A program made the position numbers and the translations under genes. A DNA stretch of 13,735 nt from Clostridia bacterium (GTDB lineage: Bacteria > Bacillota > Clostridia > Christensenellales > UBA1242). Below, one piece after another: positions 1 to 7,019 of the stretch. Each line of letters opens with the position of its first letter. Positions within the stretch are counted from its first letter, which is position 1. The notes under the pieces were generated by a model. It was not told the origin of the DNA. It searched no databases and worked only from the letters and a program-made list of their open reading frames with translations. The stretch is taken from NCBI GenBank assembly GCA_017443885.1, contig JAFSXW010000046.1, positions 1-13,735 on the forward strand, read 5' to 3'.

Positions 1-34
1 ACTATTAAAAAAGTTTTGTCAGTAGTATTAAAGA

Positions 35-62
35 AGTGAAGAGTGAAAAGTGAAAAGTGAAA
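35..62. repeat. AGTGAAR heptamer tandem repeat, left flank
   Basis: Four consecutive 7-bp units: AGTGAAG once, then AGTGAAA three times. The same heptamer occurs four more times at 316-343, so the two runs bracket the hairpin-rich region between them. Simple heptamer runs of this kind are found between genes in many bacteria. No coding or promoter role is visible. Confidence 0.85.
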
Positions 63-72
63 AGGGGCGGAT

Positions 73-180
73 GAGCAACAGCGTTGCTGTGAAGCACACG
101 ATTTGCGTGAGAGAAGCATTGCCAATGGCAATGTGAAGCACAAACTCCGTTTGCATGAAGCGTTGCACTTCGTGCAACAT
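73..180. repeat. Tandem array of about 22-nt hairpin units
   Basis: Five adjacent units can be delimited at 73-90, 91-112, 113-134, 135-156 and 157-180. The last four each begin GAAGC and contain a short perfect or near-perfect hairpin. Stems are AGCAAC/GTTGCT (loop AGC), CACG/CGTG (loop ATTTG), CATTGCC/GGCAATG (loop AAT), CAAAC/GTTTG (loop TCC) and GTTGCAC/GTGCAAC (loop TTC). Stem sequences differ between units while complementarity is kept. The stretch is open in one frame (103-309), but that is a by-product of the repeats: it has no Shine-Dalgarno and resembles no known protein. It could be a dispersed intergenic element or a structured RNA; which one cannot be decided from one copy. Confidence 0.7.
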
Positions 181-228
181 TGCGGACGATTATTATATGA
201 ATTGTTATATTGGCAGAGCGAAGCGGGT

Positions 229-312
229 GGAGAGAATCTATTCAAATTAAAGATTTCTCCATGCGGGCAAAAGCCTTTATTAGAGATTTCTCGACTACGC
301 TCGAAATGACAG
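229..312. repeat. Hairpin-rich intergenic repeat module
   Basis: Three structures follow one another. GGAGAGAATCT (229-239) pairs with AGATTTCTCC (251-260) with one bulged G. GGC-AAAA-GCC lies at 266-275. An imperfect hairpin around TCGACTACGCTCGA lies at 291-304 and is followed by AATGACAG. From memory, sequences like TCGACTACGCTCGAAATGAC recur between genes in many bacterial genomes, so this is probably a dispersed repeat. The module runs straight into the right heptamer run. Confidence 0.5.
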
Positions 313-315
313 GCT

Positions 316-343
316 AGTGAAAAGTGAAGAGTGAAAAGTGAAG
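316..343. repeat. AGTGAAR heptamer tandem repeat, right flank
   Basis: Four heptamers alternating AGTGAAA and AGTGAAG. They match the run at 35-62 in the same orientation, so the 35-343 block is flanked by direct repeats. It ends 49 bp before truB. Confidence 0.85.
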
Positions 344-392
344 TCAGTGTGTTTTAGTGGGCTACTTTAAAATATATAATGCAGGATAAATT

Positions 393-1250
393 ATGATAGG
401 GTTTTTAAATATAAATAAGCCGGCAGATGTGTCGAGTGCTTTTATAACTAATAAAATAAAACATAAAACAAAGCAAAAAGTTGGGCATTTAGGCACGCTT
501 GATCCAATGGCAACAGGCGTGCTTCCAGTTGCTATTGGTAAGGCAACAAGGCTTTTTGATTATTTTTTGGATAAAGATAAAGAATATGTTTTTAGCGTTA
601 AATTTGGCATTTTAACAGACACTCTTGATATTTGTGGTCAAACACTTAAAGAAAACAACATCGTGCCATCAAAAAATCAAATTCTTAATATTTTGCCTGA
701 ATTTATAGGCAAGCAAATGCAAATCCCTCCGCAGTATAGTGCTAAAAGTGTTAATGGCGAGCGTGCATATAAGCTAGCAAGAAATGGAGAAACCGTTAAT
801 TTGCCACCAAAAGAGATAGAAATATATAGTTTAGAGCTTCTTGATTATAAAGAAAAAGAAGCCGAATTTAAAATGCATTGTTCTAGTGGCACTTATGTTC
901 GAAGCGTTGCAAGAGATTTAGCAAACAAACTTAAAACTATTGCAACAACCATTAAAATTCATCGCACAAAATCTGGATTTTTTAAAATAGAAGATAGTGT
1001 GAGTTTAGAGAGTGTGCTGGATAATCCAGATAAATATTTAGTTGATGTTTTAGATGTTTTAAAAACAAACACTAAAATAACTTTAACAGAGCAAGAAAAA
1101 ACAGATTTGTTATGCGGGAAAGTGGTTAAAGTTAATAAATTAAAAGATGAAAAAAATGTCGTGCTAAAAACTATTGATAATCGGGTTTATGGGCTTGCAA
1201 ATATTGAAAATGGTATTGTGAAAGTTTCAAGTTTTTTGCTTGAAGATTAA
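393..1250 (+). CDS. truB: tRNA pseudouridine(55) synthase TruB
   Basis: This enzyme converts uridine 55 in the T-loop of tRNAs to pseudouridine in the cytoplasm. Seen in the 285-residue protein: the family signature GHLGTLDPMATGVLP at 31-45, with the catalytic aspartate D37; the QIPPQYSAKSVNGERAYKLAR block at about 110-130; and SGTYVRSVARDL at 165-176. Residues from about 225 to 285 fit the small C-terminal RNA-binding region of bacterial TruB. Length is normal. The ATG is preceded by AGGA at 383-386, six bases upstream. The next gene follows after 11 bp, so the two are probably cotranscribed. In many Firmicutes truB is followed by ribF; here it is followed by an endonuclease IV-type gene. 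Identification is secure. Confidence 0.97.
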   Translation: MIGFLNINKPADVSSAFITNKIKHKTKQKVGHLGTLDPMATGVLPVAIGKATRLFDYFLDKDKEYVFSVKFGILTDTLDICGQTLKENNIVPSKNQILNILPEFIGKQMQIPPQYSAKSVNGERAYKLARNGETVNLPPKEIEIYSLELLDYKEKEAEFKMHCSSGTYVRSVARDLANKLKTIATTIKIHRTKSGFFKIEDSVSLESVLDNPDKYLVDVLDVLKTNTKITLTEQEKTDLLCGKVVKVNKLKDEKNVVLKTIDNRVYGLANIENGIVKVSSFLLED

Positions 1251-1261
1251 GGAGAAATTTT

Positions 1262-2107
1262 ATGATAGATTTTGGGCCATCTGGCAGATGTGAAATGATG
1301 GAAGAAAATGGCTTAGACATAATGAAAGTTCCTGCATTTTTACATGAAAAAGGGCTTATGGCATTTGAATACCCTTTAACTTATGGCATAAATATAAGCA
1401 GAGAAAAGGCTAAGCAAATAGGTGATGAGTTTAAAAAATATAATATAAAATTAAGCGTGCATGCACCTTACTACATAAATTTAGCATCTCCCACCGAAGA
1501 AGGTGCCGAAAAAAGTTTTGGCTATATAATTTCTTCAATAGTAATAATGAAAGCTATGGGGGCAGACAGGCTTGTGTTTCATCCAGGAAGCCTAACAAAG
1601 CAAACAAGGGAAGTGGCATTTTTAAACACTCTTAAAAGGCTAAAAGAACTTGTTTTAAGGCTAAAGGAAGACAATTTGTTAGATGGTATATTCCTTTGCC
1701 CAGAAACTATGGGAAAACATGGACAAATTGGCACATACGAAGAAGTTTTAGAAATGTGCAAAATAGATGAACATATTATTCCAACACTTGATTTTGGCCA
1801 TATAAATGCGTTCACACTTGGTGGAATAAAAACCAGTGCCGATTACGAAAAAATTTTAAACGCTTATATTTTAGGCTTAGGTGAAAGGGGGCATAATATT
1901 CATAGCCATTTTTCTAGAATAAAATATGGTGATAAGGGCGAAATTTGTCATCTTAATTTTGATAGCGAAGAAGAATTTGGCCCAGATTATAAAGAGCTCG
2001 CAAAAGCGCTTAAAAATTGCAAAACTGAAGGGCGAATTATCAGTGAATCTAGGGGGCATCAAACTATTGATTCGCTTGCAATTAAAGCCGAATATGAGAA
2101 AAAATAA
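1262..2107 (+). CDS. nfo: Endonuclease IV-family TIM-barrel protein (probable AP endonuclease)
   Basis: Endonuclease IV uses a tri-metal centre in a TIM barrel to cut DNA 5' of abasic sites during base-excision repair. Most metal ligands can be matched to E. coli Nfo: H67 (VHAPYYIN), H107 (VFHPG), E148 (CPETMGK), D177 and H180 (TLDFGH), H216 (HSHFS) and E262 (SESRG). The Nfo Asp-x-His pair (D229/H231) is not present in that form. The region reads YGDKGEICHL (222-231), giving only H230 and an acidic neighbour. The 281-residue length is normal. The start has AAGGAG at 1249-1254, seven bases upstream, overlapping the truB stop. No terminator follows clearly. A related sugar-isomerase-type TIM barrel is possible, but the ligand set favours endonuclease IV. 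Confidence 0.8.
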   Translation: MIDFGPSGRCEMMEENGLDIMKVPAFLHEKGLMAFEYPLTYGINISREKAKQIGDEFKKYNIKLSVHAPYYINLASPTEEGAEKSFGYIISSIVIMKAMGADRLVFHPGSLTKQTREVAFLNTLKRLKELVLRLKEDNLLDGIFLCPETMGKHGQIGTYEEVLEMCKIDEHIIPTLDFGHINAFTLGGIKTSADYEKILNAYILGLGERGHNIHSHFSRIKYGDKGEICHLNFDSEEEFGPDYKELAKALKNCKTEGRIISESRGHQTIDSLAIKAEYEKK

Positions 2108-2147
2108 AAGAAAATTAGAAAATGTAATAAATTTGTAGAAAAAATAC

Positions 2148-2176
2148 TTTTCAAAAAATAAAAACTGTGTTATACT
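2148..2176 (+). promoter_or_regulatory. Sigma-A-type promoter of efp
   Basis: The -10 is TATACT (2171-2176) preceded by TGT, an extended -10. The -35 is TTTTCA (2148-2153) with a 17-bp spacer. It lies in the 106-bp gap before efp, with a start point expected near 2183. Confidence 0.65.
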
Positions 2177-2213
2177 AACTTTTGTAATAAAAACTATATT
2201 ATGGAGGATTTTT

Positions 2214-2771
2214 ATGATTTCAGCAGGCGATTTAAGAAAAGGCGTAACATTTGAAATGGAAGGCAAAATATATATTGTTGTAGATTTCTTGCATGTTAAA
2301 CCGGGGAAAGGTGCCGCTTTCGTTAGAACAAAATTAAAAAATATTGTAACGGGGCAAGTAATTGAACGCACATTTAACCCAGTTGAAAAATTTGAAAAAG
2401 CCCATATTGAAAGAAAAGAGATGACATATCTTTATTCTGATGGCGATCTTTACTACTTTATGGATAATGAAACTTATGAGCAAGTTCCACTAAACCATGA
2501 TCAAGTTGAAGATGCTCTTATGTATATCACTGAAAATATGATGGCAACTGTTCAATTCTATAAAGGCGAAGCATTTAGCGTTGAACCACCAAACTTTGTT
2601 GAATTAACCATTGTTGAGTGTGAACCAGGCATTCAAGGTGATACTAGCAAAGCGGGCAACAAACCAGCAAAACTAGAAACTGGCCTAACAATTCAAGTTC
2701 CACTATTCGTAAATAACGGCGAAAAAATTAGAGTGGACACAAGAACAGGCTCTTATATGTCAAGAGTTTAA
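2214..2771 (+). CDS. efp: Translation elongation factor P
   Basis: EF-P binds between the ribosomal P and E sites and rescues ribosomes stalled on polyproline stretches. The 185-residue protein is full length and collinear with the family: an N-terminal KOW-like domain (about 1-65) followed by two OB-fold domains. The modification loop HVKPGKGAAF places lysine at position 32, the residue that carries the 5-aminopentanol group in Bacillus EF-P. The C-terminal block has GDTSKAGNKPAKLETG and ends IRVDTRTGSYMSRV, as usual. GGAGG at 2203-2207 supports the ATG. The gene has its own promoter and a strong terminator directly downstream, so it is probably monocistronic. Confidence 0.98.
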   Translation: MISAGDLRKGVTFEMEGKIYIVVDFLHVKPGKGAAFVRTKLKNIVTGQVIERTFNPVEKFEKAHIERKEMTYLYSDGDLYYFMDNETYEQVPLNHDQVEDALMYITENMMATVQFYKGEAFSVEPPNFVELTIVECEPGIQGDTSKAGNKPAKLETGLTIQVPLFVNNGEKIRVDTRTGSYMSRV

Positions 2772-2786
2772 TTTATTAAATGGAAG

Positions 2787-2820
2787 AAAAAACACATGGC
2801 TTTTAGCCGTGTGTTTTTTT
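2787..2820 (+). terminator. Intrinsic terminator after efp
   Basis: ACACATGGCT (2792-2801) pairs with AGCCGTGTGT (2805-2814) around a TTT loop, with one wobble pair, followed by a T-run to 2820. A-run and T-run flanks extend the stem. It separates efp from the spoIIIA operon. Confidence 0.93.
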
Positions 2821-2900
2821 ATGCTAAATTTCGCTAAAACAAGCATAATAAAAAAGTGCTATAAGGAAAATAAAAAAATAAACTTTATTAGGAGTTTATT

Positions 2901-3815
2901 ATGCTACAAGAAATTTTGCCACCAGATTTGTATAACATAATTTCAAAATCGTTTAATCTAGATTTTATTTTTGAAATTAGAATAAGGGTAAATAAGCCAA
3001 TAGTTATAAATCATTCAGGCGTGCTTAAATATCTAAAAAATAAAGAAGATAATAGTTTAGTGTGTGCCACAAAAAGCGACATAGAAAAGATAATAGCAAG
3101 CACAACTCAAAGTTCGCTTTATGCGTTTATGAATGAAATAAAGCAGGGCTTTATAACAGCAAAAGGTGGCATAAGAATAGGCATTAGTGGAGAAGTTGTT
3201 TATGCAGAAAACCAACAAGTGCAAACGATCAAAAATATTTCTAGCCTAAACATTAGAATCCCGCACGAGATTAAAAACTGCGCCCACACAGCACTTTGCT
3301 ATATTTTAAATGGTGGGATAAATAGCACACTAATTTTATCTGCCCCCGGAGCCGGCAAAACCACATTTTTAAAAGATATTTGCGCAAATATTTCTAGTGA
3401 AAACAGAATATATCAAACTTTAATTTGTGATGAGCGCTACGAAATTGCAAGTTCACATTTAGGAAATGTTGTAAATAATGTGGGATTATGCACAGATGTT
3501 ATTAGTGGAGCCACCAAAGAATTTGCTTTCAATTTTGGCATACGCACAATGAAGCCTGATGTGATTATTTGTGATGAAATTATGAATATGCAAGACGCCG
3601 AGGCAATAAAGAAAGCAATAAACAGTGGCGTTAGTGTTATAGCCACTGCCCATGCAAGTAGTTTAACTGATGCAAAATCAAGAAAAGAATTAAAATTTTT
3701 GATAGATAATAAACTCTTCAAACGAATCATTGTTTTAAGTGCAAGAAATGGCCCGGGAACTTATGAAGGGATTTATAATGAAAATTTAAATTCGATTTAT
3801 AAAATTGGAGAATAG
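2901..3815 (+). CDS. spoIIIAA: Stage III sporulation protein AA, secretion-type ATPase
   Basis: First gene of the spoIIIA operon. SpoIIIAA is a mother-cell cytoplasmic ATPase related to type II/IV secretion ATPases. It is thought to power the SpoIIIA-SpoIIQ channel between mother cell and forespore. The 304-residue protein has a Walker A motif SAPGAGKTT at 147-155, CDERYEI at 176-182, a Walker B strand VIICDE at 221-226 and an HAS motif at 251-253. The N-terminal 140 residues fit the family's N-domain, including GFITAKGGIRIGISGE. AGGAG at 2890-2894 sits six bases before the ATG. The spoIIIAB start lies only 2 bp after the stop, with its Shine-Dalgarno inside this gene's end, so the two are translationally coupled. 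In Bacillus the operon depends on sigma-E; no convincing sigma-E promoter was found here. Confidence 0.96.
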   Translation: MLQEILPPDLYNIISKSFNLDFIFEIRIRVNKPIVINHSGVLKYLKNKEDNSLVCATKSDIEKIIASTTQSSLYAFMNEIKQGFITAKGGIRIGISGEVVYAENQQVQTIKNISSLNIRIPHEIKNCAHTALCYILNGGINSTLILSAPGAGKTTFLKDICANISSENRIYQTLICDERYEIASSHLGNVVNNVGLCTDVISGATKEFAFNFGIRTMKPDVIICDEIMNMQDAEAIKKAINSGVSVIATAHASSLTDAKSRKELKFLIDNKLFKRIIVLSARNGPGTYEGIYNENLNSIYKIGE

Positions 3816-3817
3816 TT

Positions 3818-4291
3818 GTGGTTATTGTGTGTGGTGCAGTGGTTGTAATTAGTGGGCTAATTGGATATTACTTTTCAAATAAACTCACAAAAAAATCAAA
3901 GTTTTACAAAAATATGCTGGAGTTTTGTGAAAAATTAGAATTAAATGTCGGTTTTTTGCAAGACACAATGCCTGAATTAATTGAAAATTTTAAGCCCCCA
4001 AATGCAGATATGCAAAATTTAATGATACAATTAAAAGATTATTTAGCACGAAAAAATAATAATATATCATTGCCAACTTTTTTAAAGGAAAACGAAAAAC
4101 AAGATTTATTTAATTTTTTTTCTCATCTAGGCAAACATGATGCAAACAGCGAACAAAAAATTGTGATGGCTTTTAAACAAACTATGGCAAATAAAGCGCA
4201 AGAAGCAGAAGAATATAAGAATAAAAACGCACCAATTATTTTTAAACTTGCAACATTTATAGGATTGGCACTTGCAATTATTATTTATTAA
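3818..4291 (+). CDS. spoIIIAB: Stage III sporulation protein AB
   Basis: A membrane component of the SpoIIIA complex, related in fold to the GspF-type platform proteins that partner secretion ATPases. The 157-residue protein has an N-terminal membrane segment (about 3-20) and a C-terminal one (about 141-157). The soluble helical region between them contains FYKNMLEFCEKLELNVGF and a GKHDANSEQ stretch that resembles the conserved GxxD turn of the family. The start is a GTG with GGAGAA at 3807-3812, five bases upstream and inside the end of spoIIIAA. Its stop overlaps the AAGGAG that serves spoIIIAC. Position and topology make the call firm even though the sequence is divergent. Confidence 0.92.
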   Translation: MVIVCGAVVVISGLIGYYFSNKLTKKSKFYKNMLEFCEKLELNVGFLQDTMPELIENFKPPNADMQNLMIQLKDYLARKNNNISLPTFLKENEKQDLFNFFSHLGKHDANSEQKIVMAFKQTMANKAQEAEEYKNKNAPIIFKLATFIGLALAIIIY

Positions 4292-4301
4292 GGAGCAACT
4301 T

Positions 4302-4499
4302 ATGAGTGTAGATATTTTATTTAAAATAGCAGCAATAGGTATTTTAACAGCTGTTATTTCACAGATATTAAACCATAATGGAAAAAGCGAAATTGCAACG
4401 CTTGCAACCCTTGCAGGTCTAGTGATAGTTTTAACAATGGTTTTATCTATGGTGAGCAGTTTATTTGAATCAGTTAAAACTATGTTTGGCATCTATTAG
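4302..4499 (+). CDS. spoIIIAC: Stage III sporulation protein AC
   Basis: A 65-residue protein with two membrane helices (about 5-22 and 32-53), typical of SpoIIIAC. SpoIIIAC belongs to the channel's inner-membrane part together with the similar SpoIIIAD. The block NHNGKSEIATLATLAGLVIVL fits the family. The reading frame is open back to 4272, but the ATG at 4302 is chosen because AAGGAG at 4290-4295 lies six bases before it and the protein then has the family's usual length. The spoIIIAD frame begins directly at its stop codon. Confidence 0.94.
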   Translation: MSVDILFKIAAIGILTAVISQILNHNGKSEIATLATLAGLVIVLTMVLSMVSSLFESVKTMFGIY

Positions 4500-4508
4500 G
4501 TGAAAATT

Positions 4509-4889
4509 ATGATTTTTAAAATTTTAGGGCTATCTTTAATCACAATTATAAGTTCAACGATAGTAAGGCAAAAAAATGAAGAAATTGGTTCGCTTTTGAG
4601 TTTGGCAGGTGGGCTGATGATTTCACTGCTTATAATTAATGAAGCGAAGGATTTAATAAATAATTTTGTAAACTTTGAATACAGCTTAGATATTTATTCT
4701 GATTATATTTCACCAGCTCTAAAAATTTTAGGCATAGCATACCTAACTGAGATGGCAAGCGACCTAGCTGAAGATTCTAAAAATAAATATTTAAGCAATA
4801 AAATAATTTTAGGTGGTAAAATTTGTTTATTATCTATCAGCATAAAACCAATCATTAAAGTGTTTGAAATGCTTATGGGATTGTTATGA
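4509..4889 (+). CDS. spoIIIAD: Stage III sporulation protein AD
   Basis: A membrane protein of the SpoIIIA channel, related to SpoIIIAC and somewhat longer. With this start it has 126 residues, with hydrophobic segments near 5-20, 28-44, 67-83 and 98-120. The acidic/Lys-rich loop MASDLAEDSKNKYLSNKI is typical of the family. Two starts are possible. The ATG at 4509 has AGGTGA (4498-4503) five bases upstream and is preferred. A GTG at 4500 would begin MKIMIFKILGL, which lines up better with the N-terminus of the Bacillus protein as I remember it, but it has no Shine-Dalgarno. Its stop overlaps the spoIIIAE start as ATGA, indicating translational coupling. Confidence 0.93.
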   Translation: MIFKILGLSLITIISSTIVRQKNEEIGSLLSLAGGLMISLLIINEAKDLINNFVNFEYSLDIYSDYISPALKILGIAYLTEMASDLAEDSKNKYLSNKIILGGKICLLSISIKPIIKVFEMLMGLL

Positions 4890-6136
4890 TAAAAAACGCA
4901 AAAATTAAAATTAAATATAAAAATACCCATAAAAAATTAAAAGGCATTATAAAATTTGCAGTTTTTGTTTTTGCCATTGTTGCTTTGGTTTTTGGTGCTT
5001 TATCAAAAGAAAACATTGCTTATGCAGAAGATAATGATAACACTAGTCAACTTGAAGAACTAGAAACTGAAACAAACAAAGAACTTAATGAAATTGATTT
5101 TAGCGAATTAGAAGAGCAGTTTAATATTTACAGTGAAGATGGTTATTCAATATTTGAAGGGGCTTCTTTTAAAGAAATAGTTTCTAAAATCATAAATGGT
5201 GAATTTGTTGTAAATTTTGGGACTATCTTTACAAATCTTAAAAATTCTTCTATTGGTGCAATTAGGCATATATTTTCAATATTGCTCGTTTGTGTGGTGT
5301 TATGTTTGTTATTTTCGGTTTATAAAGAAATGCTTTCGCACAATAAGGCGAATTTTATTAGTGTTGTTAGATTAATATTTTTTGGGATTGTTGCTTGTTT
5401 ACTATTGTCGTTATCAGTTAGTGTTATAAAAAAATCAATTAACACTATATCAAATCTACAAACTCAAATGAATGTTGTTTTTCCAATTATTCTAACTCTT
5501 ATGGGCACGGCTGGTGGAGTGGTTTCTGTGAAGAGTTATAGCCCGGCGTTAGCGTTTATGTCGCAAGTGGTGTGTAATATATTTTCTTATTTTCTTTTGC
5601 CGTTATTTATTTTTACACTTGTGATTACCGTGGCAGATAGTTTAACCGAATCTAGAACTTTTTCTGGCATTAAAGTTTTTTTAAGTTCGCTTTTTAAATG
5701 GACGATTGGTGTGGTGTCAACGCTCTTTTTAAGTGTTCTCACAATACAGGGGGTTGTGAGTGGGGCGTCTGATGGCATAAGCATAAAAGCAACAAAATAT
5801 GCAATAAAAAATTATGTTCCTTATTTAGGTGGTTATGTTAGTGATGGGTTTGCCTTGGCAAAGGCATCTAGCGTAATTTTAAAAAATGCCATTGGCTTTG
5901 CATCAATGCTACTAGTTGTAACAACAACATTATCGCCTGTTTTAAGTATTGCCGTTTTAGTTTTGTGCATAAACTTAGTTGGGGCAATTGCCTCGCCACT
6001 TGGTGGGGGCAGTGTGTCGAAATTTCTGCAAAATTTTTCATCTTGTTTTAAAATGCTTATAGCTGTGCTAGTTGGGGTTGCACTTATGTATTTTTATATT
6101 TTAAGTTTATCTGTTTTAACAGTAAATTTTATGTAA
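4886..6136 (+). CDS. spoIIIAE: Stage III sporulation protein AE
   Basis: The large polytopic membrane protein of the SpoIIIA channel, reported to interact with SpoIIIJ-type insertases in Bacillus. The 416-residue protein starts with a basic segment and a signal-like hydrophobic helix (about 21-40) ending in AYAED, compatible with signal peptidase cleavage. An acidic extracytoplasmic region (48-90) follows. About seven further hydrophobic segments lie near 127-147, 160-183, 197-215, 225-250, 270-295, 335-365 and 385-412. The KATKYAIKNYVPYLGGYVSDG stretch (301-321) matches the conserved loop of the family. It starts by an ATGA overlap with spoIIIAD. Length and topology are normal. Confidence 0.95.
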   Translation: MIKNAKIKIKYKNTHKKLKGIIKFAVFVFAIVALVFGALSKENIAYAEDNDNTSQLEELETETNKELNEIDFSELEEQFNIYSEDGYSIFEGASFKEIVSKIINGEFVVNFGTIFTNLKNSSIGAIRHIFSILLVCVVLCLLFSVYKEMLSHNKANFISVVRLIFFGIVACLLLSLSVSVIKKSINTISNLQTQMNVVFPIILTLMGTAGGVVSVKSYSPALAFMSQVVCNIFSYFLLPLFIFTLVITVADSLTESRTFSGIKVFLSSLFKWTIGVVSTLFLSVLTIQGVVSGASDGISIKATKYAIKNYVPYLGGYVSDGFALAKASSVILKNAIGFASMLLVVTTTLSPVLSIAVLVLCINLVGAIASPLGGGSVSKFLQNFSSCFKMLIAVLVGVALMYFYILSLSVLTVNFM

Positions 6137-6151
6137 GAAATGGTTTTTTAA

Positions 6152-6325
6152 ATGGAATATTATTTAAAAATTATAATTGCTATTTTGGTGTTAGATGTGT
6201 TGTTTGAAACAATGGCTCCTAGTGGAAAAATTCGCGGATTTGCACGGAGTATGCTTTCTATAATAATTGTGCTTATTATAATAACAACAATTATAAAAAC
6301 ATTAAAAGAATACTTGCTTATTTGA
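6152..6325 (+). CDS. spoIIIAF: Minimal stage III sporulation protein AF (57 aa)
   Basis: A short gene between spoIIIAE and spoIIIAG, exactly where spoIIIAF belongs. Translation gives 57 residues starting MEYYLKIIIAILVLDVLF. Two hydrophobic helices (about 5-19 and 34-50) are separated by ETMAPSGKIRGFARSML, which matches the N-terminal turn of SpoIIIAF (a Pro-Ser-Gly-Lys-type loop followed by a basic segment). SpoIIIAF of Bacillus is about 200 residues, with a soluble C-terminal ring-building-like domain. Here the frame stops after the second helix, and the following 87 bp are AT-rich with no trace of the missing domain. The start is fixed by an in-frame stop directly before the ATG (TAA at 6149-6151). 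No good Shine-Dalgarno is visible, so translation may depend on coupling to spoIIIAE, which ends 15 bp upstream. Confidence 0.82.
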   Translation: MEYYLKIIIAILVLDVLFETMAPSGKIRGFARSMLSIIIVLIIITTIIKTLKEYLLI

Positions 6326-6412
6326 AGAAAAAAACGCAAAATATGCTAAAAAATATTAAAAAAGTGGCAAATTTTATAAAATTTTAAAAATTTTGAATAT
6401 TTTGGGGGCATT

Positions 6413-6985
6413 ATGGAAGATAATAATAATGAAAACAAAAAACAAAAATTTGGTTTTTCAATTTTTAAGTTTTTTAAAAAAGATAAGAATGAAACTAACG
6501 GTCATTCAAAAAAAACTGCACTAATTATTGCTTTTATATTATTTGTGATTGTTCTTGTTATTTTTATCACGAGTTTTAAGCAACAAGGAAATGGAAGTGT
6601 GAAAAAGGCCTCAAACGAAAGCGTTGCATCTAGTTACCACACTGAACTAGAAAATCGGCTAGTTAACATTTTAAACTCTGTTTCTGGGATTAGCAATGCA
6701 AAAGTTTTTATTTCGCTTTCTAGTTCGCCAGAAATAATTTATGCACAAGATATAACTGAAAATGATAATGGCAGTTCTAATATTAAAACATCTAGCATAG
6801 TATTTAGTAAAGCCGGCACACAAACTACACCATGCGAAATTAAAATTAATTATCCTAAAATTTTGGGTGTGCTTATTGTGGCTAAAGGAGTTAGTGATGT
6901 TAAAACCAAAATGACACTAACAAATTGTATTGGTGCGGTTTTAAATGTGCCTATATCGTGTGTAGAAATTTTAGAGGGGAAGTAA
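6413..6985 (+). CDS. spoIIIAG: Stage III sporulation protein AG
   Basis: SpoIIIAG forms a large oligomeric ring in the space between mother cell and forespore. The 190-residue protein has a charged N-terminal cytoplasmic segment (1-34) and one membrane helix (about 35-54). An extracytoplasmic domain follows, with the ring-building block YHTELENRLVNILNSVSGIS (75-94) followed by NAKVFISLSS, and later YPKILGVLIVAKGVSDVKTK (147-166). The latter matches the conserved pro-x-ile-x-gly-val-leu segment of the family. It is somewhat shorter than the Bacillus protein (about 229 residues). GGGGG at 6404-6408 precedes the ATG by four bases. It follows an 87-bp AT-rich gap after spoIIIAF, and spoIIIAH begins soon after its stop. 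Confidence 0.93.
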   Translation: MEDNNNENKKQKFGFSIFKFFKKDKNETNGHSKKTALIIAFILFVIVLVIFITSFKQQGNGSVKKASNESVASSYHTELENRLVNILNSVSGISNAKVFISLSSSPEIIYAQDITENDNGSSNIKTSSIVFSKAGTQTTPCEIKINYPKILGVLIVAKGVSDVKTKMTLTNCIGAVLNVPISCVEILEGK

Positions 6986-7019
6986 AATGAAAATTTTGTT
7001 TATGAGGGAGGGAAAACAA

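Noticed and set aside
1..39. Possible 3' end of an upstream gene (12 codons, TGA at 37-39)
   Set aside because: Too short to recognise, and the stop falls in the first heptamer repeat; no support beyond an open frame.
103..309. Open reading frame of 68 codons over the hairpin array
   Set aside because: It is made almost entirely of hairpin repeat units, has no Shine-Dalgarno and resembles no protein; better read as non-coding repeat.
35..343. CRISPR array
   Set aside because: The heptamers are contiguous and the 22-nt units have no unique spacers between identical repeats; no cas genes are present.
352..380. TATAAT at 375-380 as a truB promoter
   Set aside because: The -35 partner (TTTTAG) is poor, and a start near 387 would exclude the Shine-Dalgarno at 383-386.
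1926..2138. 70-codon frame overlapping the end of the endonuclease IV gene
   Set aside because: Lies in another frame within a conserved gene, with no ribosome binding site and AT-driven composition.
1877..2371. 164-codon minus-strand frame across the endonuclease IV-efp junction
   Set aside because: Shadow of two conserved plus-strand genes and their promoter; the hydrophobic, Phe-rich translation is what antisense AT-rich DNA yields.
2843..2871. GCATAAT as a sigma-E -35 for the spoIIIA operon
   Set aside because: The -35 matches six of seven, but no acceptable -10 lies 13-15 bp downstream (best candidate about four of eight), so it is not reported as a feature.
6326..6412. Remnant of the missing SpoIIIAF domain or a terminator before spoIIIAG
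   Set aside because: The 87 bp are A/T homopolymer-like, with no readable domain in any frame and no stem followed by a T-run.
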